A stretch of 19,686 nt of DNA from JAQVUB01 sp033809415. GTDB taxonomy: Bacteria > Verrucomicrobiota > Lentisphaeria > Oligosphaerales > Oligosphaeraceae. The position numbers and the translations under genes were made by a program. A model generated the notes under the pieces. The model was not told the origin of the DNA, ran no database searches, and saw nothing but the letters and a program-made list of their open reading frames with translations. The stretch is taken from assembly GCA_033809415.1 (NCBI GenBank), contig JAPXLT010000058.1:1-19686 (forward strand), read 5' to 3'. Shown here piece after piece: positions 1 to 7,984 of this stretch; position 1 is the stretch's first letter, and each line of letters opens with the position of its first letter.

Positions 1-1
1 A

Positions 2-1045
2 CCAGCCAGGGATTCCATGGATGCTTTCCCAGCATGGAAGTTTTTTGACGGAGGATGTGTTCTCGAACAACGTCGCGCCGATTGCTGCTTTCAGGTGGCC
101 TACTATTTTCTCCTACTGCATGAATATTTCGGGAATCCCCAAGATAAGACAATTGCCAAGAATCTGCTCGAATATCTGTATCACCGCAGTGCCCTGTTGA
201 GCAGAAATCCGGATTATACAAATTGTCCTGTTGGCGTCTGGAACTGGAGTAATCTGCTTTGGACTCACAATATCTGGCTGGATGACAACGCATGGTGCAT
301 AATTCTGGCATTGAAAATTGCTGAACGTCAGCCTGACTGGGATCGTTGTTACCGGATGGCCGAATATGCACAATTGGGTGCCTCTGCCATGGAATCCTGC
401 TTTCAATCAGCATGCAGCATGCGGCAAAAAAGTGAGCTGTGGCGTGGGAATATTTCCCAGCCGCATTGGGGTGCGCTTGCGGCCGGCGCGTTGGCCATGA
501 GTGCCGGAAAGTCTGATCGGCGCAGCAAAATAGCAACCGACTATTTCACCTATGTGGATGGCAATCTTTCGACTTTTAATGCCAGTGAAACTGCCTATGC
601 TCTGTTGGGAGCGGGCATTGCCGGATATCTGCCAGATATGCCTGATGGATGGCTAAACCGTCTTACCGAGCGGCTGCTGGCATTTATCAAGGAAAACAAC
701 GGTTGCCCGCCCGCTTCGCATTCCGAAGCACCGGTGGGAACGACATTATGTGACTTGATTTATACTGTCAATTTTACTCTGCTGGCGCTGGAAATTCTGC
801 CAGACGATGTCTGCAATCAGGAAGTTATTCAAGCCAAAGAATGCCTGCTTGCTCTGTTGTTGCGAATTCAGGATCAAACTGATTTGCCGTATCTTAAAGG
901 ATGCTGGCGGGGAATGTACGATTTGCAAAATGAATGCTGGGGCGGCGGCGACTGTTTTGAGGGTGGCGCCAGCAGCATCTACAGTGGCTGGACAAATGCC
1001 CCGATCGGATGGTCTTTGCTGAATGAGGCCGGCATAAAATGGTAA
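2..1045 (+). CDS. C-terminal part of an (alpha/alpha)-toroid glycosidase-like protein (5' end outside window)
   Basis: The reading frame is open to the left edge and ends with TAA at 1043-1045. The first ATG (17) is probably internal, because in-frame codons before it continue to the edge. The visible 348 residues are rich in Trp, Cys and helix-forming stretches and contain a WLDDNAW motif followed by repeated helical segments with Gly-rich turns, as in (alpha/alpha)6 barrel enzymes such as GH76-, GH88- or AGE-like proteins. I do not recognise the exact family, and no catalytic residue can be assigned with confidence. The end of the protein (GWTNAPIGWSLL) looks like a natural C-terminus. A stem-loop follows at 1054-1084. 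By context it could belong to another carbohydrate-degradation locus lying to the left. Coding status is firm; the function is only a fold-level suggestion. Confidence 0.6.
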   Translation, partial: PARDSMDAFPAWKFFDGGCVLEQRRADCCFQVAYYFLLLHEYFGNPQDKTIAKNLLEYLYHRSALLSRNPDYTNCPVGVWNWSNLLWTHNIWLDDNAWCIILALKIAERQPDWDRCYRMAEYAQLGASAMESCFQSACSMRQKSELWRGNISQPHWGALAAGALAMSAGKSDRRSKIATDYFTYVDGNLSTFNASETAYALLGAGIAGYLPDMPDGWLNRLTERLLAFIKENNGCPPASHSEAPVGTTLCDLIYTVNFTLLALEILPDDVCNQEVIQAKECLLALLLRIQDQTDLPYLKGCWRGMYDLQNECWGGGDCFEGGASSIYSGWTNAPIGWSLLNEAGIKW

Positions 1046-1053
1046 TGAATAGC

Positions 1054-1084
1054 CCGGAAAGAAAAGCTTTTCGACATTTTCCGG
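1054..1084 (+). terminator. Stem-loop after the first gene
   Basis: CCGGAAA (1054-1060) pairs with TTTCCGG (1078-1084), and the loop itself contains the palindrome GAAAAGCTTTTC. It lies 8 bases after the stop codon. There is no long T-run directly behind it, so intrinsic termination is possible but not assured. Confidence 0.35.
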
Positions 1085-1129
1085 TTTGCAACTCAATTGA
1101 TAGTATTACAGACGCATTCCAAGTCTGTT

Positions 1130-1158
1130 TTGAAAAAATCTCTTTTGGGGATTATATT
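1130..1158 (+). promoter_or_regulatory. Sigma70-like promoter for the antiporter/phosphate symporter unit
   Basis: TTGAAA (1130-1135) and TATATT (1153-1158) are separated by exactly 17 bases. The predicted transcription start, near 1165, leaves a leader of about 45 bases before the ATG at 1211. The same hexamer pair occurs upstream of the LacI gene, with a 16-base spacer. Confidence 0.5.
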
Positions 1159-1210
1159 TTATTTTTTCCGTTTGAATAATATGTCATAATTCCAATATTA
1201 GGCGAAAAAA

Positions 1211-2707
1211 ATGCAGCTTGCCACCATTCTGGTTATTCTTGGGGCAGTTATTCTGGTCTGCCTGATATCGAGTAAACTTTCTTCCTGGCTGAATATGCCG
1301 ACTCTGCTTATGTTTCTGGGAGTTGGCATGCTTTTTGGGTCAGAGGGGCCTGGTGGCCTGGCATTTGACAATGCCGTCGTTGCCAACTACATCGGTTCGA
1401 CAGCCATGGCTTTCATCCTGTTTTCCGGTGGATTTGACACCCGCTGGAAAGTCGTCAAGCCAGTATTGATCCCTGCCAGCATCCTATCGAGCCTGGGGGT
1501 ACTGCTGACCGCTTTGTTTGTCGGCCTTTTCGCCTGGGTAGCGATGAAATGGCTGCTGCCCGAGGTGCCTGTCTCGATGGCCTGGTGCCTGTTGCTCGGT
1601 TCGATCGTCTCCTCGACGGACGCCGCCGCCGTATTTGCGATCTTGCGTTCACGCAGGGTCAGTCTCAGCGGTCAATTGCAGCCGCTGCTCGAGTTTGAAT
1701 CCGGCAGTAACGATCCCATGGCCGCCTTTCTGACCATCTTCATGGTCGGAGTCGTCGTTTCCGAAACTACTGGGGGGACCCCGACTCCCCTCAGCGGGTA
1801 TTGGATCATCCTTCCGATGTTTCTGCTGAAAATGACCCTAGGCATCCTGTTTGGCTTGCTGTTAGGCAAAGCCACAGCCTTTCTCTACAATAAAATTGAT
1901 TTTGAATATGACGGACTCTATTATGTGCTTGCCATTGCTTCCGTCATGCTGATTTTTGCCATTACGGAACTGATTGGCGGCAATGGCTTCATGGCCGTCT
2001 ATGTCGCCGGCATGGTGCTTGGCAACACCTCTTTCATCTACCAAAACAGCATCGGAAAATTTTACGATGGTTTTGCCTGGCTGATGCAAGTCATTCTATT
2101 CAGCATGCTAGGCATGCTTTCGTTTCCTAGGCAAATCTGGTATATTAAATGGGTCGGAGTGGCTGTCGCCGCGTTTTTGATGCTCGTTGCACGCCCTGCC
2201 GCCGTGTTCATCGGCTTGATCGGCAGCAAGTTCACCACGGCGGAACGCGTCCTGGTCTCCTGGGTCGGGCTGCGTGGCGGTGCTCCGATCATGCTGGCCA
2301 CCTTCCCCCTGCTGGCCGATCTGGAAAATGCAGGCATCATGTTCCATATCGTTTTCTTCATCGTGCTCAGCTCGGTACTGCTGCAAGGCATGACGATCAT
2401 GCCGCTGGCGCGTCTTCTGAAACTGGACCTGCCCCTTCGAGTGACCCCGAGGGTGCCGCTGTCCTTTGAAAACACCGGCACCGTCGATGCCACCAGCCGC
2501 GAATTTATCGTCGATGAACGTGGGGACCAGAAAACCCTCGCCGAACTTGGACTGCCAAAAGGTGCCCTGGTCATGCTCATACGCCGAGGCGACAAATTTT
2601 TGATTCCACAGGGCGCCACCCAGCTTCTGACAGGTGACAACCTGATGATTATGGGTGCTGACAAAGTTCTTGAACAGACAGCCCTCCTGCTGCAGGAAAA
2701 AGACTAG
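1211..2707 (+). CDS. K+(Na+)/H+ antiporter of the CPA1/NhaP2 family with C-terminal TrkA-C domain
   Basis: This 498-residue inner-membrane protein exchanges K+ or Na+ for H+ and would contribute to pH and cation homeostasis. Residues 1-400 form about a dozen hydrophobic segments. Family motifs are clear: SSTDAAAVFAILR at 134-146, and LEFESGSNDPMA at 160-171 with the Asn-Asp pair (N167/D168) typical of electroneutral CPA1 exchangers. Residues 424-498 (LAELGLPKGALVMLIRRG..., then LLTGDNLMIMG) match a TrkA-C/RCK-C regulatory domain, as in NhaP2 (CvrA). It is shorter than E. coli NhaP2, which has a longer C-terminal tail. The ATG at 1211 has only a weak A-rich leader instead of a Shine-Dalgarno site, but the hydrophobic N-terminus begins at once, which supports this start. 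The phosphate symporter gene follows after 49 bases, so the two are probably cotranscribed. Ion specificity (K+ versus Na+) cannot be read from the sequence. Confidence 0.9.
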   Translation: MQLATILVILGAVILVCLISSKLSSWLNMPTLLMFLGVGMLFGSEGPGGLAFDNAVVANYIGSTAMAFILFSGGFDTRWKVVKPVLIPASILSSLGVLLTALFVGLFAWVAMKWLLPEVPVSMAWCLLLGSIVSSTDAAAVFAILRSRRVSLSGQLQPLLEFESGSNDPMAAFLTIFMVGVVVSETTGGTPTPLSGYWIILPMFLLKMTLGILFGLLLGKATAFLYNKIDFEYDGLYYVLAIASVMLIFAITELIGGNGFMAVYVAGMVLGNTSFIYQNSIGKFYDGFAWLMQVILFSMLGMLSFPRQIWYIKWVGVAVAAFLMLVARPAAVFIGLIGSKFTTAERVLVSWVGLRGGAPIMLATFPLLADLENAGIMFHIVFFIVLSSVLLQGMTIMPLARLLKLDLPLRVTPRVPLSFENTGTVDATSREFIVDERGDQKTLAELGLPKGALVMLIRRGDKFLIPQGATQLLTGDNLMIMGADKVLEQTALLLQEKD

Positions 2708-2710
2708 ACA

Positions 2711-2743
2711 GCACCCTGCCCCCTGCACCCCTGCACCCCTGCA
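2711..2743 (+). repeat. Short tandem CCCTGCA-type repeat between two transporter genes
   Basis: The 49-base gap between the two transporter genes is largely a C-rich tandem of CCCTGCAC units with small variations. It ends just before the AAGGA ribosome binding site of the phosphate symporter. It is microsatellite-like DNA of the sort seen in other gaps of this window. Confidence 0.5.
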
Positions 2744-2756
2744 AGGAACTCTCTGT

Positions 2757-4424
2757 ATGCAAATTCTCACTGTTTTTGGCGGTTTGGCACTTTTTATCTA
2801 TGGCATGAAGTTGATGGGCGATGGCTTGCACAAGTCCGCCGGCAGCCGCATGCGGTCCATCCTGCACTTCTTTTCCTCGAACCGCTTCGTTGCCATCCTG
2901 TCCGGCACAGTTGTCACTGCCGTCATCCAATCATCGAGTGCCACTACTGTGATGGTAGTCGGCTTCATCAATGCCGGCCTGCTCAATTTGATGCAAGCCA
3001 TCGGCATTATTTTCGGTGCTAATATCGGTACCACGGTCACCGCCCAGATCATTGCTTTCGATATCGAGTGGCTGATCATGCCGGCCATCATTCTTGGCGT
3101 GCTGCTTTGCTTTATTACACATCACGCCTGGCGGGGTTGGGGAGATACCGTGCTCGGCTTCGGACTGCTCTTCTTCGGCATGAGCATCATGAGCAGTGAA
3201 CTTAAAAATTTGGCTCAGGATCCGGACTTTATCGCCCTGTTCCAGACTTTCAATTGCGCCCCACGCGACGGCAGTCTGCCGCCCGGTGCCGTTTTTGGTG
3301 CGATTGGCATTGGGATGCTGGTAACGATGATTATCCAGAGCAGTTCGGCCTGTAGCGGCATTGTCATTGCGCTCGGTGCCAGCGGCCTGGTTGATCTGTA
3401 TACTGCCGTTGCATTGATTCTCGGCTCGAATATCGGCACCACGATCACCGCCCAGATTGCAGCCATTCCAGCCAACCGGATTGCCAAGCAAGCTGCCCTT
3501 GCACACACGCTGTTCAATGTCTTTGGCGTCCTGCTCTGCGTGGGAACATTCTGGTTCCATATCGGAGATTCGGAGATGCCGGTTTTCTTTCAGCTGGTCG
3601 AGCACTTGAGTGCTTCCGGCGCCCTGCCGCGTAAAATTGCCAATGCCCATACGATCTTCAATGTCTGCACAACCTTAGCCCTGATTCCTTTTATACCGGT
3701 GCTGGCTCATCTCTGCGAAAAGATCATTCCAGTGCGTACTGATGGTGTCAAATACCAGTATCTCGAGCCGCATCTTCTGAACACACCCTCGATTGCGCTT
3801 TCGCAAACCATCTCGACCCTGCGCAAGATGCTGACCAACGCCTGGGTGATGATTGACTGTGCACTCAACACCTACGCCAACAATACACCGGAAAACCAGA
3901 AACTGGCCGGCGAACTGGATAAGCGTGAAGATGAGATTGACGCTTTGCAGGGTGAAATCACCGATTACCTGTCCCGCCTGATGCAGCGGAAACTGCAGCC
4001 TGCCCAAGCGGACGCGATTCCGCTGTTGATCCACTGCACCAATGACACCGAGCGCATCGGTGACCATACGGCCATCATTCTCGAACAGTTCGACCAGATC
4101 AAGAAGACTGGTGTAGCACTCAGCGAAATGGCAGAAGGCGAAATGGCGGAGCTGCACGCCCTGCTGGCCAAGCAGGTGGAGTTTGCCCACACCCTGCTGG
4201 TCAAGTTCACTTCTGAAAACTATGCCAAGGCACGCGACCTGGAAGATAAAATCAACGCACTGACTGATTCCTTCGAAAACAATCACCTCGAACGCCTCAA
4301 AGCAGGGACATGTCTGCCAGTCATCGGGGTCTTTTACATCCAGCTGCTGGCTGAATTCCGCAAAGTTTCCCGCCATCTGGCCAATATTGTTGACCGCGCC
4401 CAGGCAATTGCCCAGCTGGCGTAA
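2757..4424 (+). CDS. Na+/phosphate symporter (NptA/PNaS family) with C-terminal PhoU domain
   Basis: This 555-residue membrane protein imports inorganic phosphate driven by Na+. The ATG at 2757 is preferred because AAGGA lies about 8 bases upstream; extension to 2655 would overlap the previous gene by 53 bases and add a low-complexity tail. The two inverted Na/Pi repeats are visible: QSSSATT at 58-64 followed by GANIGTT at 87-93, then QSSSA at 194-198 followed by GSNIGTT. Residues from about 355 to 545 form a helical PhoU-like domain (ALNTYANN..., then CTNDTERIGDHT), the usual arrangement in bacterial members, where it is thought to regulate transport. It sits 49 bases behind the antiporter. 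No phosphate-regulon box was recognised. After its stop codon come a short spacer and repeat copy A, with no obvious terminator. Confidence 0.93.
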   Translation: MQILTVFGGLALFIYGMKLMGDGLHKSAGSRMRSILHFFSSNRFVAILSGTVVTAVIQSSSATTVMVVGFINAGLLNLMQAIGIIFGANIGTTVTAQIIAFDIEWLIMPAIILGVLLCFITHHAWRGWGDTVLGFGLLFFGMSIMSSELKNLAQDPDFIALFQTFNCAPRDGSLPPGAVFGAIGIGMLVTMIIQSSSACSGIVIALGASGLVDLYTAVALILGSNIGTTITAQIAAIPANRIAKQAALAHTLFNVFGVLLCVGTFWFHIGDSEMPVFFQLVEHLSASGALPRKIANAHTIFNVCTTLALIPFIPVLAHLCEKIIPVRTDGVKYQYLEPHLLNTPSIALSQTISTLRKMLTNAWVMIDCALNTYANNTPENQKLAGELDKREDEIDALQGEITDYLSRLMQRKLQPAQADAIPLLIHCTNDTERIGDHTAIILEQFDQIKKTGVALSEMAEGEMAELHALLAKQVEFAHTLLVKFTSENYAKARDLEDKINALTDSFENNHLERLKAGTCLPVIGVFYIQLLAEFRKVSRHLANIVDRAQAIAQLA

Positions 4425-4435
4425 AGCCGCCACCC

Positions 4436-4476
4436 AAATTTTCTTCGTGTTTTTTCGTGTCTTTCGTGGTTAAAAA
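4436..4476 (+). repeat. Dispersed CACGAAAA repeat, copy A (5'-side orientation)
   Basis: The copy reads as CGTGTNTTTTCGTG-type units ending in TCGTGGTTAAAAA. It fills the gap after the phosphate symporter and runs into the asparagine-synthetase-like reading frame: the GTG codons at 4457 and 4466 lie inside the repeat. Confidence 0.8.
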
Positions 4477-6187
4477 CATCATTAATTTCCGGGAGAATGG
4501 TGAAATTCTTTGGCATGCCGTCTCAGAAGACAAGGGACTGCGTGTATGGTTTGCTGGGTTTTTGCGCAACCGTGCGGAGCTGTTGCGCGAACTCGATATT
4601 TCGGCTGACAACTCGGATGCAATCATTCTGCTCGAACTCTTTCACCGCCGAGGCGACCGTGCTTTTCCGAAACTCAATGGCGCCTTCGTTTTTGCCATCT
4701 GGCAGGAAAAAGACAAGGCACTGCTGCTGGGGCGCGATCAGCTTGGTCAGAAATTCCTCTTTTACGCATGGGATGCTGAAGGGCGCCTGATCTTTTCCGA
4801 TTCCCTGCGCGATGTGATCAGCCAGCCTGGCATCAGCAAAGAATACGATCTGCAAACTCTGGCGGATTACTTTGGTGTTGGTTACTGCCCGGCGCCTTCC
4901 ACCATCTGGCAGGCAGTCCGAAAAGTCCCACCGTCAACCGTGCTGAAATTCAATGCTGGCGGCGAATGCGGAAACAACACGTACTGGAAACCGCAGTACC
5001 TGCCCAAGCTCGAAATCTCTTTCCCGGAAGCCGTCGAGGAAAGCAAGCGCCTGCTCGAACAGGCGATCAAGCGCTGCCTTCGCGGACATGGCCAAGTTAA
5101 TTTCCTGCTCTCCGGCGGCATTGACTCCGGCGTCGTTCTGGGTCTGGCTGCCCCCATGATGCAGCAGCCCGGGCAAGCGATCTCGATCGCCTTTGCGGAA
5201 GCCCTCTACGATGAAAGCGCATTGGCCGCTCAAACCGCAAAACGTCACGGCATCGAGCAAATCATCCGCAAGGTCGAACCTGCCGAAATCCGGCATATGG
5301 CGGATTTGCTGGCGGCAGCCGGCGAGCCCTTTGCGGATTCATCGCTGCTGCCAACTGCGCTGGCGTTGCAAGAAGCCGGCAAATCTGCGCGGGGCGTCTT
5401 TACCGGTGATGGTGGCGATGAGTTTTTCTGCGGCTACCGACGCCTGCAATTCATTGCCTGGCGCAGTTGCCTGGGCGGAATACCGGGCGGGATCGGCCAG
5501 GGCCTGGCAAAAATCCTGCTGCCTTTTCTGCCGACGTCTTCCGAACAGCGCAGCACGATGGCCAACGTTGCACGGCTAGCTCGGGCGTTGGCAATGCCGA
5601 TGGCGACTTCCTTTATGAGCTTCCAGGAACTCTTCTCGCCCGAATTGAGACGCGAACTCATGCGCAAAAACGATGTGCTGGACTACCGTGAACGCTGGCG
5701 GGAAATTGCCCTCGAGGCGCAGTGCCATGACCCAGTCGAACGATTTGCCGCTCTGGACATCGCCACCAATCTGCCGGAAGACTGCTTCCGAAAATATGAC
5801 ATCGGCAATCTGGAAAGCGGACTGGACATCCTCCGCCCGATCCTGGACCTCGAGGTCGTCCATTTCGCTTTGCGTCTACCGCGCACTTACAAGCTGAATC
5901 TACGCGAACGCAAACGCCCCCTGCGTGCCATCGGGCGGGAAATGCTGCCGGACATCCTGCTGCAACAGGGCAAACGCGGCTTCGGCACCCCGGTGGCATC
6001 CTGGTTCCGAAATGACCTCAAACCGGACCTGCAACAGCTGGCCGCCTCGGTTACAGAATGGGATCGGCATGGCTGGCTCAATGCCAGCTACATCCAGCAC
6101 CTGGTGCGGGAACACCTCGATAGCAAAGCCGACCACGCCGCCAGACTCTGGAGCCTTTTCTGCCTGAAAACATGGTTAGAGAGTTAA
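4457..6187 (+). CDS. Asparagine-synthetase (AsnB)-like protein lacking the N-terminal glutaminase cysteine
   Basis: The synthetase half is complete. SGGIDS at 219-224 is the ATP-pyrophosphatase P-loop, TGDGGDE lies at 316-322, and GKRGFGTP near 506 is the conserved C-terminal loop, so an acyl-adenylate plus amine ligation (aspartate to asparagine in the family) is expected. The class II amidotransferase half is reduced. Family members begin M-C-G-I with the nucleophilic Cys at position 2, but here the frame enters at about the NGEIYN strand, which has become FAGFLRN (residues 32-38). LNGAFVFAIW and GRDQLGQKFLFYAW (73-105) remain. About 50 N-terminal residues, including Cys2, are absent, and no MCG is found in another frame upstream. 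The start is uncertain: GTG 4457 and GTG 4466 lie in repeat copy A, while GGGAG at 4491-4495 points to a later start with no standard in-frame codon. The stop codon coincides with the start of repeat copy B. It may use free ammonia or a different acceptor. Confidence 0.85.
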   Translation: MSFVVKNIINFRENGEILWHAVSEDKGLRVWFAGFLRNRAELLRELDISADNSDAIILLELFHRRGDRAFPKLNGAFVFAIWQEKDKALLLGRDQLGQKFLFYAWDAEGRLIFSDSLRDVISQPGISKEYDLQTLADYFGVGYCPAPSTIWQAVRKVPPSTVLKFNAGGECGNNTYWKPQYLPKLEISFPEAVEESKRLLEQAIKRCLRGHGQVNFLLSGGIDSGVVLGLAAPMMQQPGQAISIAFAEALYDESALAAQTAKRHGIEQIIRKVEPAEIRHMADLLAAAGEPFADSSLLPTALALQEAGKSARGVFTGDGGDEFFCGYRRLQFIAWRSCLGGIPGGIGQGLAKILLPFLPTSSEQRSTMANVARLARALAMPMATSFMSFQELFSPELRRELMRKNDVLDYRERWREIALEAQCHDPVERFAALDIATNLPEDCFRKYDIGNLESGLDILRPILDLEVVHFALRLPRTYKLNLRERKRPLRAIGREMLPDILLQQGKRGFGTPVASWFRNDLKPDLQQLAASVTEWDRHGWLNASYIQHLVREHLDSKADHAARLWSLFCLKTWLES

Positions 6188-6222
6188 CAACGAAAAACAC
6201 GAAAAGATACGAAAATTTTTTA
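6184..6222 (-). repeat. Dispersed CACGAAAA repeat, copy B (3'-side orientation)
   Basis: TTAACAACGAAAAACACGAA followed by AAGATACG and a T-run. The stop codon of the preceding gene (6185-6187) is formed by its first bases. By eye it matches copy F (11035-11073) with a single mismatch over 39 bases. Confidence 0.85.
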
Positions 6223-6259
6223 TAGGGTTACAGTAACACGAAATGGGGAGGAAATTTTC

Positions 6260-6505
6260 ATGCCTGAAAACAAATCCAAAGAAGCAATACGCGGCAAAAG
6301 CGGTTCGGAGCTGGTTGACCTCTACTACCATGATGTGCGCAGCCATCTGCTCGAGGCCGCTGCCGCTTTTGACCGCTTCGAACGCGCCGGAGTCGATCCC
6401 GCCACCGAACCCCGCCTGCAAAAACTGCGCCAGATTGCCGCCATCGTCTGCGATGACCAACCCGAGCGCGCCAAACGTTTTCTCGAGGCACTATCCAATG
6501 ACTGA
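6260..6505 (+). CDS. Small helical protein of unknown function, coupled to tadA
   Basis: This 81-residue soluble, charged and probably all-helical protein has no recognised family. It has a strong ribosome binding site (GGGGAGG at 6245-6251, 8 bases before the ATG). Its 3' end overlaps the tadA start by 8 bases (ATGACTGA), an arrangement typical of translational coupling. No Cys pair, signal peptide or membrane segment is present. The regular Leu/Ala spacing (SHLLEAAAAFDRFERAG, then LQKLRQIAAIV) suggests a helical hairpin that could act as a partner or adaptor protein. A longer frame-0 reading from 6243 runs through the same DNA, but its first part has no ribosome binding site and is a shadow of this gene. 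Confidence 0.7.
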   Translation: MPENKSKEAIRGKSGSELVDLYYHDVRSHLLEAAAAFDRFERAGVDPATEPRLQKLRQIAAIVCDDQPERAKRFLEALSND

Positions 6506-6986
6506 AATGCCGGTCAATGCCATCTATACCCCTGAATACTTCATGCGCCAGGCTTTGCGTCATGCGCGGGAAGCAGAAGCGAAGGGGGAGGTACCAGTCG
6601 GTGCGATTGTTGTCTGGAAAAACAAGATCATCGCCCGTGCTGGCAATCAGGTGGAAACGCTGAAAGACGGCACTGCGCACGCGGAAATGATCGCCCTGAC
6701 ACAGGCCTCTGCTGCCGTCGGCGACTGGCGTCTGACCGAGTGCTGCCTGTATGTCACCAAGGAACCTTGCGCCATGTGCGCCGGCGCTATGGTCAACTGC
6801 CGCCTCGGAAAGCTCGTCTTCGGCTGCCCGGACCCGCGCATGGGCGCAGCCGGTGGAGCACTCGAGATCACCAATTTCCCCGGCATGCTCCACAGCGTCG
6901 AAGTCGAATCCGGTATCTTGCAGCAGGAATGCACCACCCTGATCCAGGAATTCTTCCGCAGAAGACGACGAGAAACAACCAACTGA
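6498..6986 (+). CDS. tadA: tRNA-specific adenosine deaminase TadA
   Basis: TadA converts adenosine-34 of tRNA-Arg(ACG) to inosine. This 162-residue protein has the complete zinc deaminase signature: HAE at 61-63 (His zinc ligand and Glu proton shuttle) and PCAMC at 90-94 (Cys91 and Cys94). The flanking EVPVGAIVV, CLYVTKEPCAMCAGAM and GALEITNFPGMLH segments are typical of TadA rather than of free cytidine or guanine deaminases. The ATG at 6498 overlaps the end of the small helical gene and is preferred; ATG 6507 is an alternative. The GAAEITN/NHR-type region is GALEITNFPGMLH, and the C-terminus ends in an Arg-rich FFRRRRRE helix as in other TadA proteins. A 14-bp inverted repeat begins 3 bases after the stop codon. 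Confidence 0.95.
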   Translation: MTEMPVNAIYTPEYFMRQALRHAREAEAKGEVPVGAIVVWKNKIIARAGNQVETLKDGTAHAEMIALTQASAAVGDWRLTECCLYVTKEPCAMCAGAMVNCRLGKLVFGCPDPRMGAAGGALEITNFPGMLHSVEVESGILQQECTTLIQEFFRRRRRETTN

Positions 6987-6989
6987 TTT

Positions 6990-7030
6990 TTTTTAACCAC
7001 GAAAAATTTCGTGTGGTTCGTGGTTAAAAA
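6990..7030. repeat. Inverted pair of the dispersed repeat (copy C) between tadA and the nuclease gene
   Basis: TTTTTAACCACGAA (6990-7003) and TTCGTGGTTAAAAA (7017-7030) form a perfect 14-bp inverted repeat around a 13-base loop. The right arm runs into the AAGGAG ribosome binding site (7029-7034) of the following gene. As RNA it would form a stable hairpin. A classic terminator is less likely because the T-run precedes the stem rather than follows it. Confidence 0.85.
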
Positions 7031-7042
7031 GGAGCGAATTCT

Positions 7043-7984
7043 ATGGCAAAAGTTTTGACGAATGATTTAAGCTGGTCGGTTTCCCGCTGGCAGCAATATC
7101 AGTACTGCCAGCGTGCGTACTACTATGCGTATTATGGTTCCTGGGGCGGCTGGGAAATTGGTGCCCCCGAGCGCACGCGTCAGCTCTACATTCTGAAGAA
7201 TCTCAAATCGCTGCTGATGTGGGCGGGCAGTATCGTTCATGAAGTTCTGAAGGAGGCTCTCGAACAGTGTGCACGTACGCGGACATTGCCGTCAACCGAG
7301 GAGCTTCAGGCAAAGGGGCGTCTGCTTTTGCGCAAGGGATGGGTGGAAAGCACAACGAAGGAATGGTTGAATTATCCCAAGAAGACGAATTTATTCGAGT
7401 TGTACTACGGCGACGGAAAAACCCTGCCCAAAGAACAGACCGACTACATCAAGGAACGGGTCTACAACTGCCTCGAGGCCTTTGCCACCTCCCCATTTGT
7501 CAAGGAAGTAGTCAGCCTGCCTTACTTGCAGTGGAAATCCATCGACACCCTCGAGAGTTTCCAGTTGAATGACTGCAAAGTGTGGGGTGCCATCGACTTT
7601 GCCTTCACCGACAACGATGGCCTCTTCCATATTGTCGATTGGAAAACCGGCGGAGAAAACCCGAGTTCGCTGCGCCTTCAACTGGCCTGTTACGCACTGA
7701 TGGCCATGGACAAATGGAAAATCCGGCTCGAAGACTTGGCTCTGCACGGCGTCTTCCTCAATGACGGCGGACGCAAAAGCGATTACCCGATTGACGCCGA
7801 ACTGCTGGTCTCGGTCAAGGAACAGATTCTGACCAGCATCGAAACCCTGCGCCGGAAATTGCGCGATCCGGAAAAAAATCTCGCTGACGAGGAAGATTTT
7901 GCGTTTACAGGCTGTCCGCAAAATTGCGAATCCTGCAACTTCCGCGAAGTCTGCCCCTGCATCACCGGGCAGGAAAGTTTTTAA
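7043..7984 (+). CDS. PD-(D/E)XK superfamily nuclease with probable 4Fe-4S cluster (Cas4/AddB-like)
   Basis: This 313-residue protein carries the RecB/Cas4-type nuclease core: a His in the GSIVHEVL helix (H66), GAIDF (D185), VDWKTG (D199, K201) and the QLACYA helix (Q213, Y217). One Cys near the N-terminus (YCQRAYYY, C22) and the C-terminal cluster CESCNFREVC (C295, C298, C304) give the C...CxxCxxxxxC arrangement that holds a 4Fe-4S cluster in Cas4 and AddB; C291 and C306 are extra. It would cut DNA, or possibly act as a repair or end-processing exonuclease. No helicase, Cas gene or CRISPR array is nearby, so it is a stand-alone protein here. The AAGGAG site lies 8 bases before the ATG. Repeat pairs stand on both sides, and the stop codon lies in copy D. 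Confidence 0.85.
   Translation: MAKVLTNDLSWSVSRWQQYQYCQRAYYYAYYGSWGGWEIGAPERTRQLYILKNLKSLLMWAGSIVHEVLKEALEQCARTRTLPSTEELQAKGRLLLRKGWVESTTKEWLNYPKKTNLFELYYGDGKTLPKEQTDYIKERVYNCLEAFATSPFVKEVVSLPYLQWKSIDTLESFQLNDCKVWGAIDFAFTDNDGLFHIVDWKTGGENPSSLRLQLACYALMAMDKWKIRLEDLALHGVFLNDGGRKSDYPIDAELLVSVKEQILTSIETLRRKLRDPEKNLADEEDFAFTGCPQNCESCNFREVCPCITGQESF

Noticed and set aside
2062..2664. 200-codon - strand frame opposite the antiporter, and similar long frames opposite other genes
   Set aside because: Shadow of the strongly coding + strand; composition is Ser/Arg-rich without motifs.
2655..2756. Earlier start for the Na+/phosphate symporter
   Set aside because: It would overlap the antiporter end and add a low-complexity Cys/Pro tail before the natural membrane start.
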